Of a stretch of 64,000 nt of DNA, positions 12,727-23,488 are shown one piece after another. The position numbers and the translations under genes are program-made. The notes below the pieces were generated by a model, which saw nothing but the letters and a program-made list of their open reading frames with translations, made no database searches and was not told the origin of the DNA. This DNA is from Glandiceps talaboti (Eukaryota > Hemichordata > Enteropneusta > Spengelidae): positions 12,774,546 to 12,838,545 of the forward strand of contig NC_135557.1 of the NCBI RefSeq assembly GCF_964340395.1, in the 5' to 3' direction. Numbering within the stretch: position 1 is the stretch's first letter; the number at the start of each line of letters is the position of its first letter.

Positions 12727-13084
12727 TTTTAAAGTGGCCATATGGATGAGGATTGGTATTTATTTTGGATTTTTACTTTATAAAACAATTTTATCATAGT
12801 TTTCTACATAAAAAAACAATGTGAAACAACATGGACAAAATCTTCTTTGTAACTCAATACTTTGCAAGAAGCTGAAAAATGTGTAAAAAGTTTGTTATTG
12901 TACATACAATAACACAGATTTTACACGTTTATTAATCTTTTGCAATGTATTGAGTTATAAACAAGGACTTGACATATGTTGTTTCACATTGATTTTTCAA
13001 GTAGGATGCCATGATGATAAAATGGTCTTATATTTAGTGAAATCCAAAATAAATACCCAATCCTCATCCATATGTCCACTTTAA
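12727..13084. mobile_element. TTAA-flanked MITE family, copy C
   Basis: Left TTAA-AGTGGCCATATGGATGAGG and right CCTCATCCATATGTCCACT-TTAA; clean TTAA on both sides. About 350 bp in the intron after exon 1. Confidence 0.75.
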
Positions 13085-13821
13085 GCTCTTGCTCTTTGTT
13101 TTACTTTGTTCAAGAAATCTCAATCCCACTCTGTTAAAATCAAGAAAAGTAATTCTGGTCAGTGGTTATCTAGCAAAGTTTTTTTAAAGTAGAGATCAAA
13201 ATGACAGTTTATAAAATCCAATATGGCCGACAAATCCTGTGTTTATGTAAAGTATAAAAGATTTTCAATTTTTCCTAAAAAACAAAATGGTGAACCTAAA
13301 ATAACCATTAATTTAAAAAAAAGACCAGAAAAACAAGCTTTAAATTAAAATGTAACATATTTGGGTAGTTTTTAAGTACTTTTATATTTTGTGAAATTGG
13401 TCCACAAGACATACATGTACTCATATATTTTTTATGCTCCGAGTCCTATAGCTCAGTATGGGTGAAGTCATATCACTCAAATACCAAGTTAAAAATGTGT
13501 AGATGTCTAGAGTTCTCTTCTCAATTAATTTCATAAAATTTGTGGTCAAACAAGTGTAAATTTCCTACATGCTCGATCCCCTGTGGTTTCTCCTCCATTC
13601 TAACTTTTCTGTTATATTTTTTTTTCACTTTCTAATGACATACATCTATACTCGTATGTTTCATTTTTTAAAGCTGTATACTATAATTTTTTTCGTCTGC
13701 TTGCTTCATCCTGCTTTTAAGTGAGCATGATATTGTCTGTTTATAATATTCTAAATAGTAAAGAACTCTTTGTAGATATATAATATTTTACAATGACACA
13801 ACTTCCATTTACTTAATAAGT

Positions 13822-13822
13822 T

Positions 13823-13853
<31 letters not shown>

Positions 13854-13886
13854 CCACCATCCCCATCACCACCCCCACCCCCACTG
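13822..13886. repeat. (ATC)n / (ACC)n microsatellite
   Basis: ATC units give way to ACC and CCA units. Confidence 0.9.
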
Positions 13887-14011
13887 CAAACACCATCATA
13901 ATACAACACATCTCCATGATTTCACCACTCATACTTAGTTTATTTAGATATATTTTCTTTATTTTTTAAGTCACCTTTTTTCTGTTTTTATTTTGTTTGC
14001 CATGTTTTCAG

Positions 14012-14115
14012 GAGAACATTGGTGATACCAGTGACCCAAAGCAACAAGAGGCAGCAACTAAAATACAGGCAGAAGTTAGAGGTCATCAAGCTAGGAAAGA
14101 AGTCGACCAGATGAA
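14012..14115 (+). CDS. IQ-repeat gene exon 2: first, most divergent IQ motif
   Basis: Acceptor catgttttcag, donor atgaa/gtaagg, length 104 nt (34 codons plus 2 nt, phase 2). It joins exon 1 in phase 0 and exon 3 in phase 2 to complete a Lys codon. It encodes EAATKIQAEVRGHQARKEV, an IQ motif in which the later IDIDLNDP acidic core is replaced by a Ser/Asp/Gln segment (GDTSDPKQQ). This is the only non-phase-0 junction in the main gene. The divergence suggests it is the oldest IQ unit or under different constraint. Confidence 0.85.
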
Positions 14116-14229
14116 GTAAGGACATGTACATGATTGATGTATAATTTAATCTGCACACAGATACAAATTTGTATGTTTATGACACACAAGACAGCCCTAC
14201 AAATGTATGTGGAACTCCAACTCTTTAAT

Positions 14230-15300
14230 AGAAAAAATGCATTCAGACTTATTTCTGCTTTCAGTTAACTTGTACTGATTGTTGCTATCAACTAAGTTAA
14301 AGTAAAAGTGTAGTAAAACTTATTTCTGCTTTTAGTACACTTGTATTGATTGCCCCTGTCTACTTAAAAGTAAAAGTCTAACTAGCCTTATTTCTACATA
14401 TACCATTAGAAGACTTGTATTGATTACTGCTATCAACTTAAAGTAAAAGTATAGTGAGACATTTCAGTCTTTAATACACTTATATTTATTACTGCTGTCA
14501 ACTTAAAGTAAAAGTCTAGCCAGACTTACTGTATTTCTGCTTTTAGGATATACTTGTATTGATTGCTGCTATCAACTTAGATAAAATGGCCAGTCAGACT
14601 TATTTCTGCTTTCACAAGTTTCATTATACTTATTACTGCTATTATTATTATGCTATCAACTTACATGTACATGTGGTTTTGAGTGATAAATAGCATCTTT
14701 CTTTGTAACTTACTAGATGCTTTGAAATCTTGTGAAGAAGCCATACTGCACTTAACATGTGTTCAGCCATTTTGGAGATTTTATGCAAGGGTTTATGGGA
14801 AAACCTCTTGTGATTACATCATTTTCACTAGTCTTTTCCATAAAGCCTTGCAGGAAACCCTCAATATATCCAAATACATGTAAGTGCAATAGGGCTTCTC
14901 TACAACATTTCAAGTTGTTTAACTTACTGATCACCCAAAATCATATGTTAGCTAATAACAGTAAACAGAACAAGTGTAGTGTACTGAAGGCAGAAATAAG
15001 TGACTGGACTTTTTCTTGAAGTTGATGGCAATAAACATTACAGGTGTTCTAAAGACAGAAATAAGTCTGACTGGACTTTTCCTTTAAGGTGATAGCAGTA
15101 ATCAATATAATTGTATCAAAGGCAGCAATAAGTCTGACTGGACTTTTCCTGTAAGGTGATAGCAGTAATCAATATAATTGTACCAAAGGCAGCAATAAGT
15201 CTGACTGGACTTTTCCTGTAAGGTGAAAGCAGTAATCAATATAATTGTACCAAAGGCAGCAATAAGTCTGACTGGGCTTTTCCTTTAAGTTGATGATGAA
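14230..15300. mobile_element. Foldback-type element with subterminal tandem arrays
   Basis: The left half (14230-14640) has repeats of about 55-65 bp (tgctatcaacttaaagtaaa, then agtctagccagacttatttctgc). The right half (15000-15295) has the same unit in inverse orientation (aggcagcaataagtctgact, then ggacttttcc). The centre has inverted segments around ttttatgcaagggtttatgg. A related single copy lies at 51444-51722. It fills the intron between exons 2 and 3. Confidence 0.62.
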
Positions 15301-15417
15301 TACAAGTATACTAAAAGGCAGTATAATTTACATGTACACAAGAGTTGATGTTGTCAACAAACTACAGTACATGTCAGATGTACTTTCAATAATTTCAAAT
15401 ATTTTTACATCTTATAG

Positions 15418-15565
15418 GAAAGAAGAAGAAACCAAACAGGAAGAGGAGGAGATTGATATTGATCTTAATGATCCAGAAGTTGAGAAAGCAGCAGTGAAAA
15501 TACAGGCAGGTTTTAAGGGACTTCAAGCTAGGAAATCAGTCAAAGAAATGAAGTCCGAGCAATCT
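15418..15565 (+). CDS. IQ-repeat gene exon 3: acidic-IQ unit
   Basis: Acceptor cttatag, donor caatct/gtaagt. The first base completes the split Lys codon; then come 49 codons ending in phase 0. The order is a Lys/Glu-rich stretch, IDIDLNDPEVEKAAVKIQ, GFKGLQARKSVKEMK and SEQS. This canonical unit is nearly identical to those at 41.1 kb and 47.7 kb, including at the DNA level (gagattgatattgatctta), which implies recent duplication or conversion between distant exons. Compare human PCP4, FDIDMDAPETERAAVAIQ. Confidence 0.92.
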
Positions 15566-15712
15566 GTAAGTTTATATCAATCATGACATTGTATTAATAA
15601 TCTGTATTATGTTTTGTGGTGTTGTTCATATAAGGCTTTATCCCAGGCATATAAGGAGAACATCAATTAACATACACCTAGCTCAAAAATCTCTCTCATT
15701 TGATAGCCTTGT

Positions 15713-15963
15713 AATAGGGAACTTGCAAACCCGCCATGTTGAATGTTGCATCATGGGAAATGTGATAATAAACACTAATCAAATAGTATTGTAAACATAA
15801 TGTTATATTGTTTGTAACCACAAGTGATTAATTCATAGTTGCCATAACCATTGTGGGAGGTTTATTTTATCAGTAGCTCCTGATTAGGTATTACAATAAC
15901 CATAGATAATCCCATAGTCCTTTGCGTCTGAGCATGCTCAGTTTGGATTGCAAGTTCCCTATT
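15713..15963. mobile_element. TA-flanked MITE family, copy 1
   Basis: Terminal inverted repeats ATAGGGAACTTGCAA and TTGCAAGTTCCCTAT, flanked by TA on both sides. The inner sequence includes cgccatgttgaatgttgcat and ctttgcgtctgagcatgctc. The TA target duplication suggests a Tc1/mariner-type donor. It lies in the intron after exon 3. Confidence 0.8.
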
Positions 15964-16792
15964 ATCAGCCTGGTATGAAGATTGGGCTGGTATAGGCAAT
16001 TGCTAATATTTGTAATATGGGCAAGGTTTTAGTGCCAGCCCAGTGTTACTATTGTACATTGTGTAGCAAAGGGATAGCCTGATAATATTCCAGTCAGGAC
16101 TGTAAATGCGCAGACTCTTCCACTTTAAGGTTAAATAACCTTGGATCAACTTGGTACGAAGAGTGGGCTAGTACAGGCAGTTGCTGATATTGTAAACATA
16201 CATGTACATGTAGGTACCGGGTATTATGATGAGGTGATAATGTTAGCATACATGACTGTACAAATGTAGCACTGGGCTAGTGGCTGCTAGCCTAATGCTA
16301 GCCCAGTAATAGCAAGTACAAAACTTTACATTTATGATTTGTGGTACGTTCCACCTTCTCATATTATGAAAGCAGTAGACTTAACAAGTTAGCATAACAG
16401 TCCAATATTTGATTACCTCAAATATCTTGCAACTCTATCTTGTTTTCTAGTTCAAACACTGTATTATACATATAAAGACAGACATTGGATTGATGGAACT
16501 TGTAATTTCTTAAGAGTGAATGACTCTTTATATGTTTTCCATCATGTAAATTAAAAGTTAGTACTGGTTCGTGCACTATTTAGTCATGAACTGAATCTCT
16601 GTGCACTGTCTGTCAGTATCACTGTATGTTTCCTTGTCCTCTTGTAAAATGTGATATGTACAATGTATATCATGTTTACGTATGTTGTGATTTTCATGTG
16701 GTCGTGTCTATCAGAGTGTTGTTTTTGTTTTATTGTTTGTTTTACTTTTGTTTGTGATTGTTTTGTTTGTGTTTGTTTGTTTGTTTGTGAAG

Positions 16793-16852
16793 GGTACAGG
16801 GGAGGAGGGTTTAGTAGAAGAGACAACAGAGGAAAAACCAACAGAAACAGAG
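16793..16852 (+). CDS. Acidic cassette exon 4 (20 codons)
   Basis: Acceptor tttgtttgtgaag, donor acagag/gtaggg, 60 nt, phase 0 on both sides, no stop. It encodes GTGEEGLVEETTEEKPTETE. The ending EEKPTETE recurs with variation in exons 14, 15, 16 and 54282-54347, marking a duplicated exon family. Confidence 0.82.
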
Positions 16853-17253
16853 GTAGGGTTATATTTAACGTGACCACCCCATAATCAAAATGGACACATT
16901 ACATGTATAAATAAAAAGTTACTGGGTTGTACATGTACATACATGACGTGTACGTTGCACATGTATGTTACACTTTTATTAAGTCACTTTTCATGTTTGT
17001 CAAACTGTTTGTTTATGCTATGTTTGTTTATGTTTGTTTATGCTACATGTGATTTAGACATATTTATTTAATATTCAAATGAAATTATACATCTCCACAA
17101 CATTGCATTTTTTGTTGCCTAATTATCACATTGTGTTGTAGTTTTCTTTATGATAGTTAAACAATTATTTCTGTTTTCATTATTATTATTATTTTTTTAA
17201 TTTTGGGATTTTTTTTGTTATGTTTTACATTTTTGTTGGCCCATAATGTTAAG

Positions 17254-17319
17254 GCTTCAACACAAGAAGCAACCACAGAAGAAACAAAAGGGGAAGAGAA
17301 AGCAGCTGATGAACAACAG
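17254..17319 (+). CDS. Acidic cassette exon 5 (22 codons)
   Basis: Acceptor cataatgttaag, donor caacag/gtcagt, 66 nt, phase 0-0. The composition is Thr/Glu/Ala/Gln (ASTQEATTEETKGEEK, ending DEQQ). No known domain; it is predicted to be disordered spacer. Confidence 0.8.
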
Positions 17320-18378
17320 GTCAGTGACTCCAGATAGTGTAAATAGCACTCTCTTCACCATGTGGACAGGATCCATGTGTTTTATGAATTAACTGTCAAA
17401 TTTGCGCTGTCTTTAAATGGGAATTTTTCTGGTAACTTTTGATATTTGCCTCTATCCATTAGATACATGTAGGTGCAAAGAAGTGGCCTTCTGTAGTGCT
17501 AAAGTCATAGTGATTTGTGTGTTTGTGTGTGTGTGTGTGTATTTGTGTGTACATGTGGGTGTGTTCGTGTGCGCGCAGATGTGGATATGTATATATTGTA
17601 ATTAGCAATCTTAATTGAATTTCAGTACACCTGTAAATGTAGTCTGCCATTCTGATATGCCAGAACTTCGCTCTCTCGCTAGTTTTTAGCATAGAGATTG
17701 CAAGGTTTTAGTCTAAAAGTAGAAGCTTCATGTAGGATGGCACTACACTTTGGAGCTTGTAGGCTGGGTGTGCTTGCAAGTACTTTGGTTAGTTGTGGAG
17801 AATGTAGGTTGGGTGTGCTTGCAAGTACATTGGTTAGTGGTGAAGGTTGTCTATTGCCATAGTATTTCACCAAGATAGAGCTTTGATTGAAGGCAGATGG
17901 TGCTGGAATGTATAGTGCAGATCACTGGCTTTCTATTGATTCTTGCACTATAGTCTGAGTCTGCATTTTCTGACTTTGGAGAACTGCCAGTTTTGTGTTC
18001 ATGTCTGCAATGGTTATTTCTGTCTAGGCAAAACATGATGAGGTGTTTTTAAATTTGCTTGTAAGCTAACATTATACTGGTTGACTTTGTGCTTTATAAA
18101 TTAGTTGTGTTGGTAATTTTTTGCAATCTTAGTTGTCACAAAGTGACTGTGTGTTTTATAATAAGCATTGACTTCCTTACCAACCACTGGCAGGTGGAGC
18201 TATGTACATACATGTATAGGAGTTTCCACCATGATGTACATGTATACCGTACAAATGTCAAAAATGAGACTTGTTCTCACCAGTCATCGTGTGTCATTGT
18301 TGTAAACATGTCATATGCACATAGCAGTAACACTCTCAAGTTCCTGATTCTCTAACTGCATGTACTTTGCTAACAAAG

Positions 18379-18516
18379 GAGGACACTGCTGAACCTGTTA
18401 CTGTGGAACAGGTAGAATTAGAGGAAGAGGGAGAAAAAGATGAGGGAGAAGGGGAGAAAGACGAGGGGGAGGAAAAAGAATCAAAAGAGGAGGAGGAACA
18501 GAAAGATGAACAAGAG
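18379..18516 (+). CDS. Acidic cassette exon 6 (46 codons)
   Basis: Acceptor gctaacaaag, donor caagag/gtgtgt, 138 nt, phase 0-0. It opens EDTAEPVTVEQVELEEEG and continues as Glu/Lys/Gly repeats of the form GEKDEGE. It shares repeated GAGGGAGAA-type DNA with exons 7 and 8, which fits tandem exon duplication. Very acidic; probably disordered. Confidence 0.82.
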
Positions 18517-18786
18517 GTGTGTGTTTTCATGTCATATGGACAGGGTGCAAAACTGAGCATTTTGTAAATAACCAAGAAAGAAGACAGTTATTACAATCCT
18601 CCACTGTGTAATTAAGTTTAAATGATATACTTCGGAGAGTAAAGTATGTACAGACTGTAGTGGTCATAACCCATTGCAAGTACACATGTACTGTGTGCTG
18701 AACTAACATAACAATAATTATTAATGTCACCAGTGAAGCTACATGTGTACGTTGTATGTCTATGAATGTCATTCTGTCTCTGTTCC

Positions 18787-18846
18787 TTTGTCTGTCTGTC
18801 TGTCTGTCTGTTTGTGTTTGCCTCTAATCCTCTGTCTATCTGATTG

Positions 18847-18879
<33 letters not shown>

Positions 18880-18895
18880 GATTGTCTGTCTGTCT
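18787..18895. repeat. (TCTG)n microsatellite
   Basis: Imperfect tetranucleotide array between exons 6 and 7. Confidence 0.92.
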
Positions 18896-19017
18896 CTTAA
18901 GTACTGTTAAGTATGTTGTATTGTTACATGTTTCTTTCATCTGTGTTTTGTATGCCTGTTGACTATCTGCTTTACAAATCATTCATTTCATTGCCTGTAA
19001 TTGTATTACTAACAAAG

Positions 19018-19188
19018 GGAGTAGACCCAGGTGATGAACAAACTGAGCAAAAAGAGGAGGAGGAGGAGGGAGAAGGGGAGAAAGACAAGGGGGAGGACAC
19101 AGAGGTCAAAGATGAGGAGGGAGAAGGAGAGAAAGAGGAGGGGGAGGTAGTAAAGGCCAAAGATGAGGAACAAATAGATGAACAACAG
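19018..19188 (+). CDS. Acidic cassette exon 7 (57 codons)
   Basis: Acceptor ttactaacaaag, donor caacag/gtttgt, 171 nt, phase 0-0. It begins GVDPGDEQTEQ and carries Glu-rich repeats (GEGEKDKGE, GEGEKEEGE), ending EEQIDEQQ. It is the longest of the acidic cassettes and clearly related to exons 6 and 8. Confidence 0.84.
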
Positions 19189-19419
19189 GTTTGTATTGTC
19201 TTGTCTTTCTGAGGGAATTGTGTCATCTCAGAATGAAACACAAATATCGCAACTATGGAGACATTGTTTATTGACAAATGTCTATCTGATAATTTTGTCA
19301 TCACAGTGTAGTGTTTGTTACATTATCAAACTGGATTGAACTCAAAACTCATCATCTACAACCATCTGCTCATTAACGTTATTAACCATTAACTGTCAAT
19401 TATTTCTATCATGATGTGT

Positions 19420-19572
19420 GTGTGACTGTCTGTGTGTGTGTTCTGTCTGTGTCTATGTCTGTCTGTCTGTGTCTATGAGTGTTCTGTCTGTGTCTATGTC
19501 TGTCTGTCTCTGTCTGTGTCTCTTTGTTCTGTATGTTTGTCTCTCTTTCTGTGTCTGTTCTGGCTGTCTGTC
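19420..19572. repeat. (TG)/(TCTG) microsatellite
   Basis: Imperfect array between exons 7 and 8. Confidence 0.88.
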
Positions 19573-19642
19573 TAAACCATTTCTATGTTGCATGTCAGTA
19601 TTAAACCCACCACTTCATTGCATGCCTAATGTACTAACACAG

Positions 19643-19777
19643 GAAGTTACTGATGAACAAGTTGATGAGGATAAAAAAGAGGAGGGTGATGAGGTTAAGA
19701 AAGAGGAGGGAGAAGGAGAGACAGAACAGGGAACAGAGGAAGTTAAAGATGAGGAGGGAACAGATCAACAGGAGGAG
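19643..19777 (+). CDS. Acidic cassette exon 8 (45 codons)
   Basis: Acceptor gtactaacacag, donor gaggag/gtttgt, 135 nt, phase 0-0. It encodes EVTDEQVDEDKKEEGDEVKK and continues with GEGETEQG and KDEEGTDQQEE. The DEQ element near its start and the acceptor motif match exons 6 and 7. Confidence 0.83.
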
Positions 19778-19938
19778 GTTTGTCATATCCTATCAGCGAC
19801 TTAAATTGTCATTTTGAAATTATAAACAGGCATAATCCTTAATATTCTTCATTAATCTCATTATGCAAATTAGGTCATTATATATTCATTCCTGCATGAC
19901 TTTCATAATTGTATCATGCCTGACATCTATGTACCATG

Positions 19939-20023
19939 TGTTCTGTCTGTCTGTCTGTCTGTCTGTTGACTGTCTGTCTGTCTGACTGACTCTGTCTCTC
20001 TGTTTGTCTGTCTGTCTGACTTT

Positions 20024-20072
<49 letters not shown>

Positions 20073-20100
20073 ATGTCCATCTGTCTGTCTGTCTGTCTGT
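19939..20100. repeat. (TCTG)n microsatellite
   Basis: Long array between exons 8 and 9; short extra runs at about 20165-20220. Confidence 0.93.
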
Positions 20101-20260
20101 AACATCTATACTCTGTTATGTCAACATCACATGTTAATTATCATGTTTGTAATGTTCACATAATGTCTGTCTGTCTTGCATATGTTATGTATATCATGTC
20201 ATTTATGTCTGTCTGTCCTGCATATTAAATGTTATGTCTGTCACTTTTAACAAAACAAAG

Positions 20261-20329
20261 GACTTAACTGTCAGTGGGGTTGCTGTCCATGATGAACAAG
20301 TAAAGGAGCAAACTGAACAACAAAATGAG
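20261..20329 (+). CDS. Acidic cassette exon 9 (23 codons)
   Basis: Acceptor acaaaacaaag, donor aatgag/gtatag, 69 nt, phase 0-0. It encodes DLTVSGVAVHDEQVKEQTEQ, then QNE. It is less acidic than its neighbours. The DEQV element is shared with exon 8. Confidence 0.74.
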
Positions 20330-20799
20330 GTATAGCTATACAATGTATATGTCTAAAACACCATACGAGTACGGTAAATTCTAATGCTACAATGTAATCT
20401 GCACCTGTGACACATTTTACAGCATTCTTTATGAACATCAAAAGATAAGGAACTAATGAGATAGCAACATTCAATGCCTATTATAAATATAGAAAGAAAC
20501 AAACTCAAAAGTTTATTTTGCCTGATTTGAAACATGGAACACATTTAATGAAACGTGTTACACGTGAACATTCCAACTGTATCAGCTTGTTATCGTCCAG
20601 TTTCGCAAGTACATGTACATTAACTTTAAAATATTTATAACTAATTCTGAATCAGTATTTCGAAGTGGATGTTTCAGTGTCTACATAACTGGTATACTCC
20701 CATCAGTGTTATTAATGTTTCCTGTCCTCTATGTACAAATTACAATACAGCTCAAGAATCCCTTTCCAATTGCTTGGCTGGTATTATTAGCTTGATGTT

Positions 20800-21845
20800 A
20801 ACATTGAGTTAGCCTTCAGATGTTAATATATGGATGGTGCAGGCATTGACTTTTCCAGCTGCTAATACATGCTGGTGAGGTGCTAATCCCAGCGTAACAT
20901 TAGCTCTGAGCTAGCATGGTGTTAACATAGGGATGGTGCAGGCATTGAACCCTTCCAGTTACATGTACTAACACTTGCTAAGTTCCTAGGGCGACGTTTG
21001 TTATGTTTATAATGCCAGCTAGATGTTAGTGTTAGCACTGAACAAGCCAGTTGTTAACATAGTGCTGGTGCAAATTGTAAGTCTGCCAGTTGGTAACGTA
21101 CATGTATGCTGGTGAGGTGTTACTAGTGTCAGTCCGGTGTTAGTACTGAGCTAACAATGACATTAACAAAGGTATGGTGCAGGCATTGGTCCCATCCAGT
21201 TGCTAACACATGCTGGTGAGGTATATCAGCACTGGGTCAAGTGACTGAGCTAGCGTTGTTTTGACATACATGTATATTGCTGAGTGCAAGGATGAATCTT
21301 TCAAGCTGCTAAGAGTAACAGGGGTGGGAATGTTGGTGGATCTCCGATGTTAATTAGCACTGAGTGAGTCAGGTGTAGCATACATGTACAGTAGTTCTGG
21401 TGCAAGCTTGAATCCTGCCTGTTGCTAACATACAGTCATGTATACTGGTGCGATGTTATTGCCAGCCCAGTGTTAGTACACTGCTAGCCTGGTGTTAACT
21501 AGTGCAAACATTATAACCAGTTGCTAACATACATGTATATGTACATTGTATGCTGGTGAGAGACGCTAGTACCAACCCAGTATCAGTACTCTGCCAACCT
21601 GGTGTTAACTAGTGGAGGCATTAACCCTGCTAGTTGTTAACATACAGATATACTGGTGAGAGATGCTAGTGCCAGCCCAGTGTCAGTACTCTGCTAGCCT
21701 GGTGTTAACTAGTGCTAGCATTAACCCTAGTAGTTACTAACACTACAGTAATAGTATAACAATAACATGTACAATGTATATGTACATCATCGTGTTACAT
21801 TGTAATACTTGTGAGAGATGTTAGTGCCAGCCCAGTGTTGTATAA
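20800..21845. repeat. Intronic minisatellite array, unit over 100 bp
   Basis: Irregular copies of a unit built from gttgctaacatacatgtata, ctggtgaggtgttagtgcca and gcccagtgttagtactgagc, with gaggcattaacc. About eight copies fill much of the intron between exons 9 and 10. Related sequence occurs at about 15965-16320. Confidence 0.72.
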
Positions 21846-22004
21846 TGAGCTACTTCAATGTCAGACTAAAATCAGAAAGTGATTTTGGAGCTTTCAGCTG
21901 TATGCTTGATATATCGTGCACCTTATCTCATTACATCTATCTTATTTATCCTAATATCATCATCCTTCCATCTCATAACTCATCTCTTTTGTCAACTAAC
22001 AAAG

Positions 22005-22070
22005 GTTACTAATGAGGCAGATGATGAAGGAGTGAACATTGATGGGGAAACACAGACAGATACAGATGAG
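22005..22070 (+). CDS. Acidic cassette exon 10 (22 codons)
   Basis: Acceptor caactaacaaag, donor gatgag/gtgtgt, 66 nt, phase 0-0. It encodes VTNEADDEGVNIDGETQTDT, then DE. The acceptor is almost the same as those of exons 6 and 7. Confidence 0.76.
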
Positions 22071-22519
22071 GTGTGTAGTTTGTAGATGATGTGAACACAA
22101 CACACAAAAAAACATTTATCCAAAACTGATTGACAAAATGAGATAATATAATATAAAAGAAACACATTTCTGAATCAGTAATAACTGTACAGCTTCATCA
22201 ATAATAACAAATTCACACCTCTGAAAGAATAGTTGGAATTTGACAGATTTAAATGATTCAAACATTTTGATCACTTAAAATAATGGAATTTCTGGCAAAC
22301 AGAATGAAATCAGAGTTTGAAATTATAGAGTGCAAGGAAGGAGGAAGAGCCCGACATTTGATACGTGTTTAGCCAGCAAACCTACAATTCATAGAAAGTC
22401 ATTATTTATGCCATCACAGACAGATACTGTCATGTAGTGTTCTTGTTGTGTTCTGTCCTGTCTTGTCATGTGTATGTGATGTATTGTGACGTACTGTTCT
22501 GTACTTTACTAACATCAAG

Positions 22520-22555
22520 GTCAAAAATGAAGACCAACAGGACGACACGGAGCAG
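22520..22555 (+). CDS. Acidic microexon 11 (12 codons)
   Basis: Acceptor actaacatcaag, donor gagcag/gtttgt, 36 nt, phase 0-0. It encodes VKNEDQQDDTEQ. It is the shortest internal exon I can support, called from frame, composition, acceptor similarity to its neighbours and a donor like those of exons 7 and 8. Confidence 0.68.
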
Positions 22556-23331
22556 GTTTGTAACATGTACATGTATTTATAGTATACACAGTCCATCTAT
22601 GATAGAATCACTACGATTTACACCATCTATCTTCAGTAAGTAACTCACACTGTGTGAATGCCACCTGAAACCATAGTATCATATTCTCTCATGTTCTCAT
22701 ATCCTTGCGTTTTATATGCAGTAGGTAAATTCACTCTATATTATTTTGATCTCTTAATGGTTTCACCTTTCTATATGTTGTCCATAAGATTACATCACTC
22801 ATTGCTAAGGGGGTACTCACTTTGCCACACAATACACTCTCCCTTTTCCAGTAGCTGGGAAGTGAACCCCTCTTTGGGACACTTCACCCCTATTACCTTG
22901 TATAGATAATCCTTCCAAAGGATAACAAACAAGCAGAATACACCATAGATAGAATCAAAGGTGTGTTGTTAATTGCACAGAAATGCACTACATGTGTTGC
23001 TATATAAGTTAGGCCAGAAGGTATGTGTATCTGAATTGCTTTCTTGATGGAGTATGGTAATTGGTATTGGAAGGGTTTTTGTGTTCTCCTGTACATGTTG
23101 TAGCATGTACAGGAGTTTGTTGGGTTTCACAATATAGTGTAACAATACAGTTAAATTCTGTGTGCCATTATTCTGTTTACCAAAGGGCTAAATGAGTTCA
23201 TGGTTTGGTCACTCGGAATGTTGTTCACAAGCTATTTTGGGGTTGTAAGTGACGACCAGAAAAGTTTTTAATGTGGTGTACAAATAGCAGACATGAAGTT
23301 CAATCTCGTTCTTGCTGTACTGTTTTAATGA

Positions 23332-23488
23332 AAACATGGCTAACCTGGTATCCATGCACTGTAAACATGGCTAACCTGGTAACCATGCACTGTAAACATG
23401 GCTAACCTGGTAACCATGCTCTGTAAACATGGCTAACCTGGTAACCATGCACTGTAAACATGGCTAACCTGGTAACCATGCACTGTAG
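23332..23488. repeat. Tandem repeat, about 31 bp, five copies
   Basis: Unit: aacatggctaacctggtaac, then catgcactgta; nearly identical copies in the intron between exons 11 and 12. Confidence 0.88.

Noticed and set aside
13441-13520. tRNA-like box A (tatagctcagtatggg)
   Set aside because: No matching box B, acceptor stem or cloverleaf could be drawn downstream.
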